Assembly: GCF_012910905.1 (NCBI RefSeq)
Contig: NZ_WTVN01000014.1
Location: 1 to 64,000 of the forward strand
Length of the DNA: 64,000 nt
From: Aromatoleum toluvorans
GTDB lineage: Bacteria; Pseudomonadota; Gammaproteobacteria; Burkholderiales; Rhodocyclaceae
Direction of reading: 5' to 3'
A program made the translations under genes and the position numbers. Shown here in pieces: positions 1-14,223 of this stretch (within the stretch, counting starts at the first letter, position 1; each line of letters begins with the position of its first letter). The notes beneath the pieces are model-generated. The model saw only the letters and a program-made list of their open reading frames with translations, did not search any database and was not told where the DNA came from.

Positions 1-125
1 TTTGCCTTCGGCTTCCTCCAGATTCGCAGTTACCCGCGACACCCTTGCCGTTCGGCTAACTCTTCCCCTTGCCGGGCGAGTAGAGGACTTCCACCTCCAA
101 GTGAGTGCGCCCTGCCGGGCGCACC
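1..125. other. Left-edge noncoding stretch, unrecognised
   Basis: No gene that I can support lies here. One frame is open, but its product is rich in Arg, Ser and Pro with no domain I know. The element GCCGGGCG occurs at about 73 and again at about 115, close to the terminator that follows. It could be the 3' end of a feature beginning left of the window or a dispersed repeat; one edge copy cannot settle this. Confidence 0.3.
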
Positions 126-161
126 AAAAAAAGGGCGCTGCCGCGGCAGCGCCTTTTTTTT
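126..161. terminator. Bidirectional intrinsic terminator downstream of galU
   Basis: A perfect 20-bp palindrome (134-153, GGCGCTGCCG and its complement) is flanked by seven A on the left and eight T on the right. It therefore reads as a hairpin with a U-tract on both strands. On the minus strand it sits about 50 nt after the galU stop and would end the smc-zipA-ligA-galU transcript. On the plus strand it would end whatever enters from the left. Confidence 0.85.
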
Positions 162-208
162 CGTTTCAAGGGAGCGGAATGTTCCGCTCCCCCTCCCGTC
201 AGCGGAGC

Positions 209-1081
209 TTACGCGCGCGCGGCCAGATACGCGGCGAAATCCGCACCGGTCTCGGCATGGCGCAGGCCGAACTCGACCGTCGCCTTCAGGTAGCCGAGCT
301 TCGAACCGCAGTCGTAGCGCACGCCCTGGAACTGGTAGGACAGCACCGCCTCTTCCTTCAGCAGCGAGGCGATCGCGTCGGTGAGCTGCAGCTCGCCGCC
401 CGCGCCCGGCTTGATCGAGCGCAGGTGGTCGAAGATGTGCGGCGTCAGGATGTAGCGGCCGACCACCGCCTGCGTCGTCGGGGCGTCCTCGGGCTTCGGC
501 TTCTCTACGATGCCGGTCACGCGCTGCACGTTGCCCTGCTGGCTGTCGGTGCTGACGATACCGTACTGGCGGGTGTCCTCGCGCGGCACGTTCATCGTGC
601 CGAGCACCGAGCAGCGGTGGTAGTTGTACACGCCCACCATCTGCTGCATGATCGGCTCCGCCCCGTGGTTGTCCAGCAGGTCGTCCGCGAGGATCACCGC
701 GAAGGCCTCGTCACCCACCACCGGCGCCGCGCACAGCACCGCATGGCCGAGGCCGAGCGCCTCCGACTGGCGGATATACACGCAGTTCACGCCCTTCGGC
801 ACCGTTCTCTTGACGATCTCCAGCAACTCCTTCTTGCCGCGCGCCTCGAGCTCGGTTTCCAGTTCGTAGGCCTTGTCGAAGTGGTCCTCGATCGAACGCT
901 TCGTGCGGCCGGTGATGAAGATCATGTCGGTGACGCCGGCGGCGACCGCTTCCTCGACCGCGTACTGGATCAGCGGCTTGTCGACGATCGGCAGCATTTC
1001 CTTCGGGCTGGCCTTGGTGGCCGGCAGGAAGCGCGTGCCCATGCCGGCAACCGGGAATACCGCCTTGGTGACCTTCTTCAT
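209..1081 (-). CDS. galU: UTP--glucose-1-phosphate uridylyltransferase
   Basis: A cytoplasmic nucleotidyltransferase that makes UDP-glucose from UTP and glucose 1-phosphate, for exopolysaccharide, LPS core and trehalose-type sugars. The 290-aa product opens with [20 protein letters not shown], which contains the nucleotide-binding G-x-G-T-R-x-L-P signature, and KASPKEM follows. The length is typical of bacterial GalU. The ATG at 1081 was chosen over an upstream in-frame start because GGGAGAG lies 7 nt before it and the family motif begins immediately. It is the last gene of the smc-zipA-ligA-galU series, 61 nt after ligA, and is followed by a strong terminator. Nothing is unusual in the sequence. 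Confidence 0.95.
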   Translation of the reverse strand: MKKVTKAVFPVAGMGTRFLPATKASPKEMLPIVDKPLIQYAVEEAVAAGVTDMIFITGRTKRSIEDHFDKAYELETELEARGKKELLEIVKRTVPKGVNCVYIRQSEALGLGHAVLCAAPVVGDEAFAVILADDLLDNHGAEPIMQQMVGVYNYHRCSVLGTMNVPREDTRQYGIVSTDSQQGNVQRVTGIVEKPKPEDAPTTQAVVGRYILTPHIFDHLRSIKPGAGGELQLTDAIASLLKEEAVLSYQFQGVRYDCGSKLGYLKATVEFGLRHAETGADFAAYLAARA

Positions 1082-1142
1082 TGGATGACTCTCCCTTGTT
1101 TCATCTTTGGGTTCAGCGCGGCGTCTGGTCCGTGCCATATCT

Positions 1143-4282
<3,140 letters not shown>

Positions 4283-4396
4283 CTTCCTTCCCGTTGTGGG
4301 ACCCGCTGCCTCAGGCCGCGGGCGTCGCAACCCATTGGGCTTCGCAAACAAATCCATGCCACGGCGCCCGTTCGCGGGGCGGCGCGGCGCTCATGT

Positions 4397-7300
4397 TCAG
4401 GCCGCCGCCGGCTCCGCCAGGCGCAGCGCTTCCTCGATATCCACTTCCACGACGCGCGAGACGCCCTGCTCCTGCATCGTCACGCCCACCAGCTGTTGTG
4501 CGATCTCCATCGTGATCTTGCTGTGGCTGATGAAGACGAACTGCGTCTGCGATGACATCCGCTTCACCATCTGGCAATAACGCTCGGTATTCGTATCGTC
4601 CAGCGGCGCGTCGACCTCGTCAAGCATGCAGAACGGCGCCGGGTTGAGCTGGAACATCGAGAACACCAGCGCGATCGCCGTGAGCGCCTTCTCGCCGCCC
4701 GACAGCAGGTGGATCGAGCTGTTCTTCTTGCCCGGCGGCTGCGCCACGATCTGGATGCCCGCGTCGAGGATCTCGTCCCCAGTGAGCACCAGCCGCGCCT
4801 GCCCGCCACCGAAAAGCTGCGGGAACAGCGTGCCGAAATGCTGCGTCACGGTATCGTAGGTTTCCTGCAGCTGTTCGCGCGTCTCGCGGTCGATGCGCCG
4901 GATCGCGTCCTCCAGCGTGTCGATCGCCTGCGTCAGGTCCTCGAATTGCGCATCGAGATAGCCCTTGCGCTCCTGCGCGCTGCGCAGCTCGTCGAGCGCC
5001 GCGAGGTTCACCTGCCCCAGCTCGGCGATCTCGCGCGCGAGCCGCGCGACTTCGCGCACGAGCGAATTCTCCCGCAGCTCCGGCGTGAGCAGGGGCTGCA
5101 GCACCGCCTCGTCGGCCTGCGCCTCGACCAGCCGCTCGTCGAACTGCGCCGCCGCAAGCTCCGCCGCCTGCACCGCCAGGCGCAGCTCGGCGACCCGCCC
5201 GCGCGCGGGAGCCGCCTCCTGCTCGGTGCGCAGGCGCAGCTCCTCGGTCTGCTTCAGCCGCATCGCCGCCGTTTCCAGCGCATCGCGCCGCGCCGCCAGG
5301 GCGGCCTCGCGGCTCGCGCGCAGTTCGAGCGCCGCCTGCAACGCGTCGCGGCTGCGGCCGCTGTCGGTCGCCTCCAGCTCGTGCCCGCGCGCCTCGACTT
5401 CCGTGGCGATCCGGCCGAGCTGCTCAGCCGCCAGCTGCAGGTTGCGCGCGATATCGTCGAGCTTGCCGGCGCACTCGCGCTCGGAGAAGCGCGCTTCCTG
5501 CCGGTCCCGGGCCAGTGCCTGTTCGAGCGAGCGCGTCTCCCGCAGCGCGTTGTCGCGCTCGGTCAGCACCTCCAGCGCGCCGTCGAGGCGCTCGCGCTGC
5601 AGTTCGGCAAGTTCCGCCGCGCGAGCCTGCTCCATCTCCGCGCGCGCGAGGTGTTCGCGTTCGGTCGCTTCGAGGTGCTCGATGTCGTCGAGGTCGCGCG
5701 CGAGCTGCGCACGCCGCTCCTCCGCGCGCTGCCGTGCCTGCGTGAGCTTGAGGAGCTCGACCTGCTCCGCATGCACCTGCTGCTGCGCCGCCTGCAGTTC
5801 GCGCCGCAGCGCGTTGCCGCGCTCCTGGAGTTCGGTTGCGACACCCTCCGCCGCAATCAGCGCGTCGTGCGCAATCCCGGCGTCCGTTTCGAGACTGCGC
5901 TGCTGCTCCGCCAGCCCGTCGATCTCGCGCTGGCGCTCCATCACGCCGTGCGTGCGGCTGTCCGGCGCGTAATGCACCAGCGCGTGCCGGGTCAAGATCT
6001 GGCCCCGGGGTCCGACGATGCACTGGCCGGGCGAAAGCTCCGCGCGCCGCCCGACCCACGGCTCCAGCGCGTCGACGGCCAGGCAGCCGCGCAGCCAGTC
6101 GGCGACGACCGGCCGCAGGCGCTCGTCGCCGAAGCTGATCCGGTCCATCAGCGCAAACGTCCCCGGCAGGGGCTCGGGCGCATCGAGCGGCACCACCCCA
6201 TCGCCGAAGGCCAGCGCAAAGGAACCGGGCGGCGCGTCGTCGAACATCGCGCGCGCGGCTTCGCTCACGTCGCCGGTCAGCGCCGCGAGCCGCTCGCGCA
6301 GCATGGCCTCGACCGCCGTCTCCCAGCCCGGCTCGACGCGCAGATCGCGCCACAGCGGCGGCAGCTCCGTCAGCTTGTGGCGTTTCAACCAGTCGCCGAG
6401 CTGCCCCTGCGACTGCACCTTGGCCTGCAGCTGGACGAGCGCGTCGCGGCGCGCGCGCAATTCCGTGAGGCGCCGCTGCACCTGCCGTTCGTGCTCGAGC
6501 GCGGCCTTCAGCGCGGCCTGCGCCTCGGGCAGCCGCGCCTGCGCAGTGCCGAGTTCTTCCAGGCACCGCTCCTGCTCCTCGCGCAGGGCTTCGACGCGCG
6601 CCTCCTGCTGCGCGACGACGGCCTCGTCCGGCCCCTCGACGCCGCCCGATTCGCTCGCCAGGCGCCCGCGACGCTGGTTCAGCGCATCGATGGCGCGCAC
6701 CGCGCTTGCACGATTCGCCTCCTCGACGCGCAGCTGCTGCTCGGTCTGCGCGAGCTCGCGCCGTGCCGACGCAACCGTCGTATCCGCCGCCTGCCGGGCG
6801 GATTCCGCCTCGGGCAGCCGGTCTGCGATCTCCGCATGCCGCGCCTCGGCCTGCTCCGCGCGCATCGCCGCGTTCTCCAGCAGCCCGCTCCAGCGCTCGC
6901 GCTCCGCCCCCAGCGCCTCCTCGCGCGCACGCCAGTGCGCCTCGTCGGTCGCAAGCTGGGCCAGCCGCGCTTCCAGGCGCTTGCGCGCATCGTCCAGATG
7001 CCGCAGCTCCGCTTCCAGGCGCGTGACTTCGGCCGACACTGCGAAGAGGTCGGACTGCGCCGCGTGCGTCGCCTCGGACGCCTCGAAATGCCCCGCGCGC
7101 GCCTCCTCGACGGCGTTCTCGAGTTCCTGCAGACGGGCGCTATCCGCCTCCATCTTGGACGACAACTGGTTGAGCTCGCCTTCGACTCGCGCCTGCTCGG
7201 CCCGCGCCTCGTTGCGCTTGAGCAACCACAGCAGCTGCTGGCGCTGCGTATGCGCGGCGTTCAGGTCGCGGTAGCGCGCGGCGATCTCCGCCTGCACTTC

Positions 7301-7924
7301 GAGGTGGCCGATGCGTTCGCCCAGCTCCATGCGGATGTCTTCGAGGCGGGCGAGGTTGTCGCGCGCATCCGACAGCCGTCCTTCGGTTTCGCGGCGCCGC
7401 TCCCTGTACTTCGTGACGCCCGCGGCCTCCTCGAGGAAGCCGCGCACCTCCTCGGGACGCGCCTCGATGATGCGCGAGATCATGCCCTGCTCGATGATCG
7501 CGTAGGCACGCGGACCGAGGCCGGTGCCGAGGAACAGGTCGATGACGTCCTTGCGCCGGACCTGGACGTTGTTCAGGAAATAGGTCGACTCGCCGCTGCG
7601 GTCCAGCACGCGCTTGACCGAGATTTCCGCGTAACGCGACCATTGCCCCGCCGCGCGCCCTTCCGCGTTGTCGAACACCAGCTCCACGCTCGCGCGCGAC
7701 ACCGGCTTGCGCGTGGTCGAACCGTTGAAGATGACGTCCTGCATCGACTCGCCGCGCAGGGCGCTGGCACGCGTCTCGCCCAGCACCCAGCGCACCGCGT
7801 CGATGATGTTGGACTTGCCGCAGCCGTTCGGCCCCACCACGCCGACGAGATTGCCGGGCGTGAGCACCGTGGTCGGATCGACAAAGGTCTTGAAACCGGC
7901 GAGTTTGAGCTTGGAAAGACGCAC
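4397..7924 (-). CDS. smc: Chromosome segregation protein SMC
   Basis: Large ATPase that condenses and disentangles the chromosome, normally together with ScpA and ScpB, which are not in this window. The 1175-aa protein has the N-terminal Walker A GPNGCGKSN (residues about 31-39). Long coiled coils rich in Glu, Ala, Arg and Gln surround a central hinge. The C-terminal ABC signature LLSGGEKALTAIAL and Walker B CMLDEVDAPLDD complete the ATPase. The start is taken as the GTG at 7924 because the family begins MRLSKLKLAGFK; I see no strong ribosome-binding site before it. The gene is divergent from dapC with 165 nt between them, and it heads the smc-zipA-ligA-galU run (114 nt to zipA). Confidence 0.93.
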   Translation of the reverse strand: MRLSKLKLAGFKTFVDPTTVLTPGNLVGVVGPNGCGKSNIIDAVRWVLGETRASALRGESMQDVIFNGSTTRKPVSRASVELVFDNAEGRAAGQWSRYAEISVKRVLDRSGESTYFLNNVQVRRKDVIDLFLGTGLGPRAYAIIEQGMISRIIEARPEEVRGFLEEAAGVTKYRERRRETEGRLSDARDNLARLEDIRMELGERIGHLEVQAEIAARYRDLNAAHTQRQQLLWLLKRNEARAEQARVEGELNQLSSKMEADSARLQELENAVEEARAGHFEASEATHAAQSDLFAVSAEVTRLEAELRHLDDARKRLEARLAQLATDEAHWRAREEALGAERERWSGLLENAAMRAEQAEARHAEIADRLPEAESARQAADTTVASARRELAQTEQQLRVEEANRASAVRAIDALNQRRGRLASESGGVEGPDEAVVAQQEARVEALREEQERCLEELGTAQARLPEAQAALKAALEHERQVQRRLTELRARRDALVQLQAKVQSQGQLGDWLKRHKLTELPPLWRDLRVEPGWETAVEAMLRERLAALTGDVSEAARAMFDDAPPGSFALAFGDGVVPLDAPEPLPGTFALMDRISFGDERLRPVVADWLRGCLAVDALEPWVGRRAELSPGQCIVGPRGQILTRHALVHYAPDSRTHGVMERQREIDGLAEQQRSLETDAGIAHDALIAAEGVATELQERGNALRRELQAAQQQVHAEQVELLKLTQARQRAEERRAQLARDLDDIEHLEATEREHLARAEMEQARAAELAELQRERLDGALEVLTERDNALRETRSLEQALARDRQEARFSERECAGKLDDIARNLQLAAEQLGRIATEVEARGHELEATDSGRSRDALQAALELRASREAALAARRDALETAAMRLKQTEELRLRTEQEAAPARGRVAELRLAVQAAELAAAQFDERLVEAQADEAVLQPLLTPELRENSLVREVARLAREIAELGQVNLAALDELRSAQERKGYLDAQFEDLTQAIDTLEDAIRRIDRETREQLQETYDTVTQHFGTLFPQLFGGGQARLVLTGDEILDAGIQIVAQPPGKKNSSIHLLSGGEKALTAIALVFSMFQLNPAPFCMLDEVDAPLDDTNTERYCQMVKRMSSQTQFVFISHSKITMEIAQQLVGVTMQEQGVSRVVEVDIEEALRLAEPAAA

Positions 7925-8089
7925 GTCGGAACGGGGCCGGGTCGGATCGGAGCAGGAATTGGAGCTGGCGTTGGGCTGGAACAGGCCGGCCGGGGCCGGC
8001 GAAAGCGCGTCATGATACCATCGCGCGCTCGATGCCCTTGCCTTCCGACACAGGCGCATACCCACCGATACAAGCCGAAACAGTCCGCC

Positions 8090-9283
8090 GTGAATCCGAA
8101 CCTCGACCGCCTCCAGCCCTATCCCTTCGAAAAACTGCGTGCGCTGCTCGACGGCGTCGTGCCCCCGGCCGACCTGAAGCTGATCCGCCTGTCGATCGGC
8201 GAGCCGCAGCACCCGACGCCGCCCTTCATCATGCAGGCCCTCACCGACAACCTGCAGGGGCTGGCGAACTACCCCGCGACGATCGGCGGCGACCCGCTGC
8301 GCGCGGCGATCGCCGGCTGGCTGGAGCGCCGCTTCGGCCTGCCGAAAGTCGATCCGGCGACCCAGGTGCTGCCGGTCAACGGCTCGCGCGAGGCGCTGTT
8401 CGCGTTCGCCCAGGCCGTGATCGACGCCAGCCGCCCCGGCGCCAAGGTGCTGAGCCCGAACCCCTTCTACCAGATCTACGAAGGCGCGGCCCTGCTCGCC
8501 GGTGCCGAGCCGGTGTTCCTCAACAACCTGCCGGAAAACGGCTTCGGCTCGGACTTCGACGGCATTCCCGAGGCGACGTGGCGCGACATCCAGCTCGTGT
8601 TCGTATGCTCGCCCGGCAACCCGACCGGCCGCATGCTCTCGCAGGCGGAATGGGCGCGCCTCTTCGAACTGTCCGACCGCTACGGCTTCGTGATCGCCGC
8701 CGACGAGTGCTATTCGGAGATCTACTTCGACGACGACGCGCCCCCGGTCGGCGCGATGCAGGCCGCCCACGCGCTCGGGCGCACGGATTTCCGCAACCTG
8801 GTGATGTTCTCGAGCCTGTCCAAGCGCTCGAACGTGCCGGGCATGCGTTCCGGTTTCGTCGCCGGCGACGCGAAGGTGCTGAAGGCCTTCCTGCGCTACC
8901 GCACCTATCACGGCTGCGCGATGAGCCTGCCGATCCAGGCCGCCTCGGTCGCCGCATGGAACGACGAGGCGCACGTGGTCGAAAACCGCCGCCTGTACCG
9001 CGAGAAGTTCGACCGCGCGATGCCGATCATCGCGCAGCACCTCAAGGTGCAGAAGCCGGACGCCGGTTTCTACCTGTGGGCGCAGACGCCCATCGCCGAC
9101 ACCGAGTTCGCCCGCCGCCTGCAGGCTGCATATAATGTCACGGTTCTGCCGGGCAGCTTCCTCGCCCGGGAATCCAACGGCGTCAATCCGGGCGCCGGGT
9201 TCGTGCGAATCGCCCTCGTGGCCGAGACGGCCGAATGCGTGGAGGCTGCCGAACGTATCGCCGCCTTCTGCCAAACTCTTTGA
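8090..9283 (+). CDS. dapC: Succinyldiaminopimelate transaminase
   Basis: PLP-dependent fold-type I aminotransferase that converts N-succinyl-2-amino-6-ketopimelate to N-succinyl-LL-diaminopimelate with glutamate, in the succinylase branch of lysine and peptidoglycan precursor synthesis. The 397-aa product shows [12 protein letters not shown] near residue 33, SPGNPTG at about 174-180, the ADECYSE segment and the cofactor Lys 245 in [15 protein letters not shown]. The start is the GTG at 8090, which gives the usual N terminus [15 protein letters not shown]. An ATG upstream is not in frame with a plausible N terminus. dapD follows after 20 nt and dapE is three genes on, so the locus supplies consecutive pathway steps. 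The same fold serves other aminotransferases, but the context favours DapC. Confidence 0.9.
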   Translation: MNPNLDRLQPYPFEKLRALLDGVVPPADLKLIRLSIGEPQHPTPPFIMQALTDNLQGLANYPATIGGDPLRAAIAGWLERRFGLPKVDPATQVLPVNGSREALFAFAQAVIDASRPGAKVLSPNPFYQIYEGAALLAGAEPVFLNNLPENGFGSDFDGIPEATWRDIQLVFVCSPGNPTGRMLSQAEWARLFELSDRYGFVIAADECYSEIYFDDDAPPVGAMQAAHALGRTDFRNLVMFSSLSKRSNVPGMRSGFVAGDAKVLKAFLRYRTYHGCAMSLPIQAASVAAWNDEAHVVENRRLYREKFDRAMPIIAQHLKVQKPDAGFYLWAQTPIADTEFARRLQAAYNVTVLPGSFLARESNGVNPGAGFVRIALVAETAECVEAAERIAAFCQTL

Positions 9284-9303
9284 AATACAAACGGAAATCC
9301 CCC

Positions 9304-10125
<822 letters not shown>

Positions 10126-10135
10126 TCACCTTTTT

Positions 10136-10162
10136 CCGGGGCGGCCGCGGACGGCCGCCCGA
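10136..10162. repeat. GC-rich palindrome, copy A, between dapD and the PilU-like gene
   Basis: Arms CCGGGGCGGCC (10136-10146) and GGCCGCCCGA (10153-10162) enclose a 6-nt spacer and can fold into a 9-bp perfect stem. The same two arms recur at 11417-11439, on the other side of the PilU-like gene, with a different spacer. No U-tract follows, so a simple intrinsic terminator is unlikely. It looks like a small REP-type palindromic unit. Confidence 0.6.
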
Positions 10163-10201
10163 CACCGAAGCCCGCCCCACCACGCTCAGGAGAATCCCCG
10201 G

Positions 10202-11389
10202 ATGATTTTCGACAAGCTGTTCCAACTGATGGCGGAAAAGCTCGCTTCGGACATCTTCGTCTCGGCCGGCGCACCGATCCACATCAAGATCCAGGGCATC
10301 ACGATGCCGATCAACCAGCAGGTCATGGACCCCACCATGATCAAGCGGATGATCTACGAGATGATGAGCCCGGAGCAGATCGAGACCTTCGAGCGCGAAA
10401 AGGAGCTCAACCTGTCCTTCGGGCGGCGCGATTTCGGTAACTTCCGGGTCAACGTCTTCTGGCAGCGCCACAGCATCGCGATCGTCGTGCGCTACATCCA
10501 GGGCGAGATCCCGTCGCTGGAATCGCTGGGCCTGCCGCCGGTGCTGTCCGAAGTCGTCACCGAGAAGCGCGGCCTGATCCTCGTCGTCGGAGCGACCGGT
10601 TCGGGCAAGTCGACGACGCTCGCGTCGATGATCGACCACCGCAACCGCAACCGCTCCGGCCACATCCTCACCGTCGAGGACCCGATCGAGTACCTGTTCA
10701 AGCACCGCAAGTCGGTGGTGAACCAGCGCGAAGTCGGCATCGACACCATCGGCTGGCACGAGGCGCTGCGCAACGCGATGCGCCAGGCGCCCGACTGCAT
10801 CCTGATCGGCGAAATCCGCGACCGCGAGACGATGCAGGCGGCGCTCGCCTATTCGCAGACCGGCCACCTGTGTCTCGCGACGCTGCACGCGAACAACGCC
10901 TACCACGCGCTGAACCGCATCGTGAACTTCTTCCCGCTGGAGAACCGTTCGCTGCTGTATCTCGACCTCGCGGTCGCGCTGAAGTGCATCATCTCGCAGC
11001 GGCTCGTGCGCAAGCCCGACGGCATGCGCATCCCGGCGGTCGAGATCCTCATGAACACCCGCCACGTCGCCGAGCTCGTCGAGCGCGGCGAACTCAACGA
11101 GGTCAAGGAGGCGATGCAGCAGAGCCTCGCCCCCGGGTCGCAGACCTTCGAGCAGGACCTCCACCGCCTGTATCGCGAAGGCATCATCACCTTCGAGGAG
11201 GCGCTCGCGAACGCCGATTCGCCGACCAACCTCGCCTGGCTGATCAACAACGCCCAGATCAACGCCGCGCCGAGCGCCGAAGGGGACGCCCCCCCGCCGT
11301 CGGTCGATTTCGACCCTCAGAACAAGAATGTCGACGGCGCCTCGTTCAGCGAATTCGCGCTGCACCTCGACGACGATCCGGCACACTGA
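10202..11389 (+). CDS. PilT/PilU-family type IV pilus retraction ATPase
   Basis: Secretion-superfamily hexameric ATPase of the PilT/PilU branch, which powers pilus retraction at the inner membrane. The 395-aa protein has an N-terminal PAS-like region (FDKLFQLMAEKLASDIFVSAG), Walker A GATGSGKST (residues about 133-141), an Asp box and Walker B (DCILIGEIRDRETM), and a His box (CLATLHANNAYHALNRI). Its extended C terminus (SLAPGSQTFEQDLHRLYREG, then a Pro/Asp-rich tail) is closer to PilU than to PilT. AGGAGA precedes the ATG at 10202. It lies inside the dap cluster with no other pilus gene nearby, so it is probably a paralogue separate from a pilT-pilU locus elsewhere. Matched palindromes flank it. 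Function beyond the family is inference. Confidence 0.85.
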   Translation: MIFDKLFQLMAEKLASDIFVSAGAPIHIKIQGITMPINQQVMDPTMIKRMIYEMMSPEQIETFEREKELNLSFGRRDFGNFRVNVFWQRHSIAIVVRYIQGEIPSLESLGLPPVLSEVVTEKRGLILVVGATGSGKSTTLASMIDHRNRNRSGHILTVEDPIEYLFKHRKSVVNQREVGIDTIGWHEALRNAMRQAPDCILIGEIRDRETMQAALAYSQTGHLCLATLHANNAYHALNRIVNFFPLENRSLLYLDLAVALKCIISQRLVRKPDGMRIPAVEILMNTRHVAELVERGELNEVKEAMQQSLAPGSQTFEQDLHRLYREGIITFEEALANADSPTNLAWLINNAQINAAPSAEGDAPPPSVDFDPQNKNVDGASFSEFALHLDDDPAH

Positions 11390-11414
11390 GCGCCCCCGGC
11401 GCCCCCAACCCTGA

Positions 11415-12590
<1,176 letters not shown>

Positions 12591-12601
12591 CGAGACCGAG
12601 C

Positions 12602-13558
12602 ATGACCGAACATTGCGAACACTGTGACAACGGCGAAGAACACGTCCACGAACACGAGAGCGGCCCCCTCGCCGAACTCGTGACGCTGCGCGACTGGCTG
12701 CGCTACGCCGTCACCCGCTTCAGCCGCGCCGGCCTCTTCTTCGGCCACGGCTGCAACGACGCCTACGACGAGGCCGTGTGGCTGCTGCTGCACACGCTGT
12801 CGCTGCCGCTCAACCGCCTCGAACCCTTCCTCGACGCCTGCATCACCGCGGAGGAACGCGAAGCGCTGTTCGAGGTCATCGAGCGCCGCACCGAAGAACG
12901 CGTGCCGGCCGCCTACATCACGGGCGAAGCCTGGCTGGGCGACTTCCGCTTCCATGTCGATGAGCGCGTGATCGTCCCGCGCTCCTTCTTCGCCGAGATG
13001 CTCGAGAACGGCTTCGCCCCCTGGGTCGAGGACGCGGAGCGGATCGGCAGCGCGCTGGACCTGTGCACCGGCTCGGGCTGCCTGGCGATCCTCATGGCGC
13101 ACGCCTTCCCGAATGCCCGCGTGGTCGGCGCCGACCTCTCCGACGATGCGCTCGAAGTCGCGCAGCTCAACGTCGCCGAATACGGCCTGGAGGAACAGGT
13201 CGAGCTCGTGAAGAGCGACGTCTTCAGCGGGCTGGCCGGACGGCGCTTCGACCTCATCATCAGCAATCCGCCCTACGTCACCGCCGACTCGATGGAGACC
13301 CTGCCGGCCGAATACCTCCACGAACCCCGCATGGCGCTTGCCGCCGGCGAGGACGGTCTGGACGTCGTGCGCCGCATCCTCGCCCAGGCACGCGCACACC
13401 TCAATCCCGGCGGCGTCCTCGCCGTGGAGGTGGGACACAATCGTCACATCGTGGAAGCGGCGTTCCCGAAGCTGCCCTTCGTCTGGCTGCCGTCTGCCGG
13501 TGGCGACGACATGGTCTTCGTGCTGCGCGCCGAGGAATTGCCCAAGTCGCCGGCCTGA
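12602..13558 (+). CDS. prmB: Ribosomal protein L3 glutamine N5-methyltransferase PrmB
   Basis: SAM-dependent enzyme that methylates a glutamine of ribosomal protein L3. The 318-aa product has the helical N-terminal domain (LRDWLRYAVTRFSRAGLFFGHG), the SAM-binding loop LDLCTGSGCLAI (about residues 150-161) and the catalytic NPPY motif in LIISNPPYVTADSM, all typical of the HemK/PrmB family. PrmB rather than PrmC is indicated by FFGHGCNDAYDEAVWL. The first 20 residues are unusual: they carry two Cys and five His among acidic residues (HCEHCDNGEEHVHEHE), like a metal-binding tail. A GTG at about residue 27 could be an alternative start that would remove it. Last gene of the dap transcription unit. 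Confidence 0.9.
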   Translation: MTEHCEHCDNGEEHVHEHESGPLAELVTLRDWLRYAVTRFSRAGLFFGHGCNDAYDEAVWLLLHTLSLPLNRLEPFLDACITAEEREALFEVIERRTEERVPAAYITGEAWLGDFRFHVDERVIVPRSFFAEMLENGFAPWVEDAERIGSALDLCTGSGCLAILMAHAFPNARVVGADLSDDALEVAQLNVAEYGLEEQVELVKSDVFSGLAGRRFDLIISNPPYVTADSMETLPAEYLHEPRMALAAGEDGLDVVRRILAQARAHLNPGGVLAVEVGHNRHIVEAAFPKLPFVWLPSAGGDDMVFVLRAEELPKSPA

Positions 13559-13575
13559 GGCCGGCTGACAGCACC

Positions 13576-13626
13576 GTGCGCCCGCGCGGGCGCACGAATG
13601 CGGGCGATCGACGACGGATCGCCCGC
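13576..13626. repeat. Two consecutive hairpins between convergent prmB and iscX
   Basis: The first is a perfect 20-bp palindrome, GTGCGCCCGC plus complement (13576-13595). The second has arms GCGGGCGATC and GATCGCCCGC around a 7-nt loop (13600-13626). Neither is followed by a T-run on either strand. They lie exactly between the ends of two convergent operons, so they may protect 3' ends or act as a weak bidirectional terminator. Confidence 0.55.
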
Positions 13627-13687
13627 TACCGGTCGGGATTGAAACTGACTTCGGACGGCGGCGCCGGTTTCCGACGCACGCCGGTCC

Positions 13688-13882
13688 TCAGGCCACTTCG
13701 TCGATCCAGGCCTGCTGGATGGCCTCGAGGACGCGCTCGCCGCAGTGCGTGGGATCGTCGTCGAACTCGGGAAGACCCATCACCCAGTTCATCAGGTCGA
13801 CGAAATTCACGCGTGTCGGATCGGTTTCGGGAAACTTGTCCGCGAGCTGGATCGCGATTTCCTGCACCTCGGTCCACTTCAT
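13688..13882 (-). CDS. iscX: Fe-S assembly protein IscX
   Basis: Small acidic partner of the ISC machinery that binds IscS and is thought to supply or regulate iron. The 64-aa sequence [10 protein letters not shown]... has the family pattern, with the TDPTRVNFVDL segment near residues 20-30, the acidic DDDP motif at 41-44 and the C-terminal helix LEAIQQAWIDE. Size and sequence match IscX closely. Its ATG overlaps the fdx stop by 1 nt. It is the last gene of the isc operon and ends about 60 nt before the hairpins shared with prmB. Confidence 0.92.
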   Translation of the reverse strand: MKWTEVQEIAIQLADKFPETDPTRVNFVDLMNWVMGLPEFDDDPTHCGERVLEAIQQAWIDEVA

Positions 13883-14223
13883 CAGTGCTTGCCCTCCCGG
13901 GCCATGTTGATGGTATAGCGCGGAATCTCGACCACAAGCGGCGTTTCGCCGACGACCGCCTGGCAGGACAGGCGCGACTGCGGTTCCAGCCCCCACGCCT
14001 TGTCGAGGAGGTCTTCCTCCTCTTCCTCGGCCTCGTTGAGCGACTCGAAACCTTCGCGCACGATGACGTGACAGGTCGTGCAGGCACAGGACTGCTCGCA
14101 GGCATGCTCGATCTCGACGCCGTGGTGCAGCAGCGCCTCGCAGATGGACGTACCCGGTTCTGCCTCGATCACCGTCCCGTCGGGACACAGTTCCACGTGC
14201 GGCAATACGATGATCTGCGTCAT
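13882..14223 (-). CDS. fdx: ISC-type 2Fe-2S ferredoxin
   Basis: Electron carrier for Fe-S cluster assembly on IscU. The 113-aa adrenodoxin-type ferredoxin keeps the four ligands C42, C48, C51 and C87 (spacing C-x5-C-x2-C and a distant CQA), with an extra Cys at 46. The acidic patch [15 protein letters not shown] (about 63-77) is the usual docking surface. It overlaps hscA by 4 nt (ATGA) and iscX by 1 nt, so the three are tightly coupled. Confidence 0.95.
   Translation of the reverse strand: MTQIIVLPHVELCPDGTVIEAEPGTSICEALLHHGVEIEHACEQSCACTTCHVIVREGFESLNEAEEEEEDLLDKAWGLEPQSRLSCQAVVGETPLVVEIPRYTINMAREGKH

Noticed and set aside
4709-8089. Very long open frame on the plus strand opposite smc
   Set aside because: It is the antisense shadow of smc, open because GC-rich codon use removes stop codons. 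Its product is Arg/Leu/Ala-rich without domains; only the dapC part from 8090 is real.
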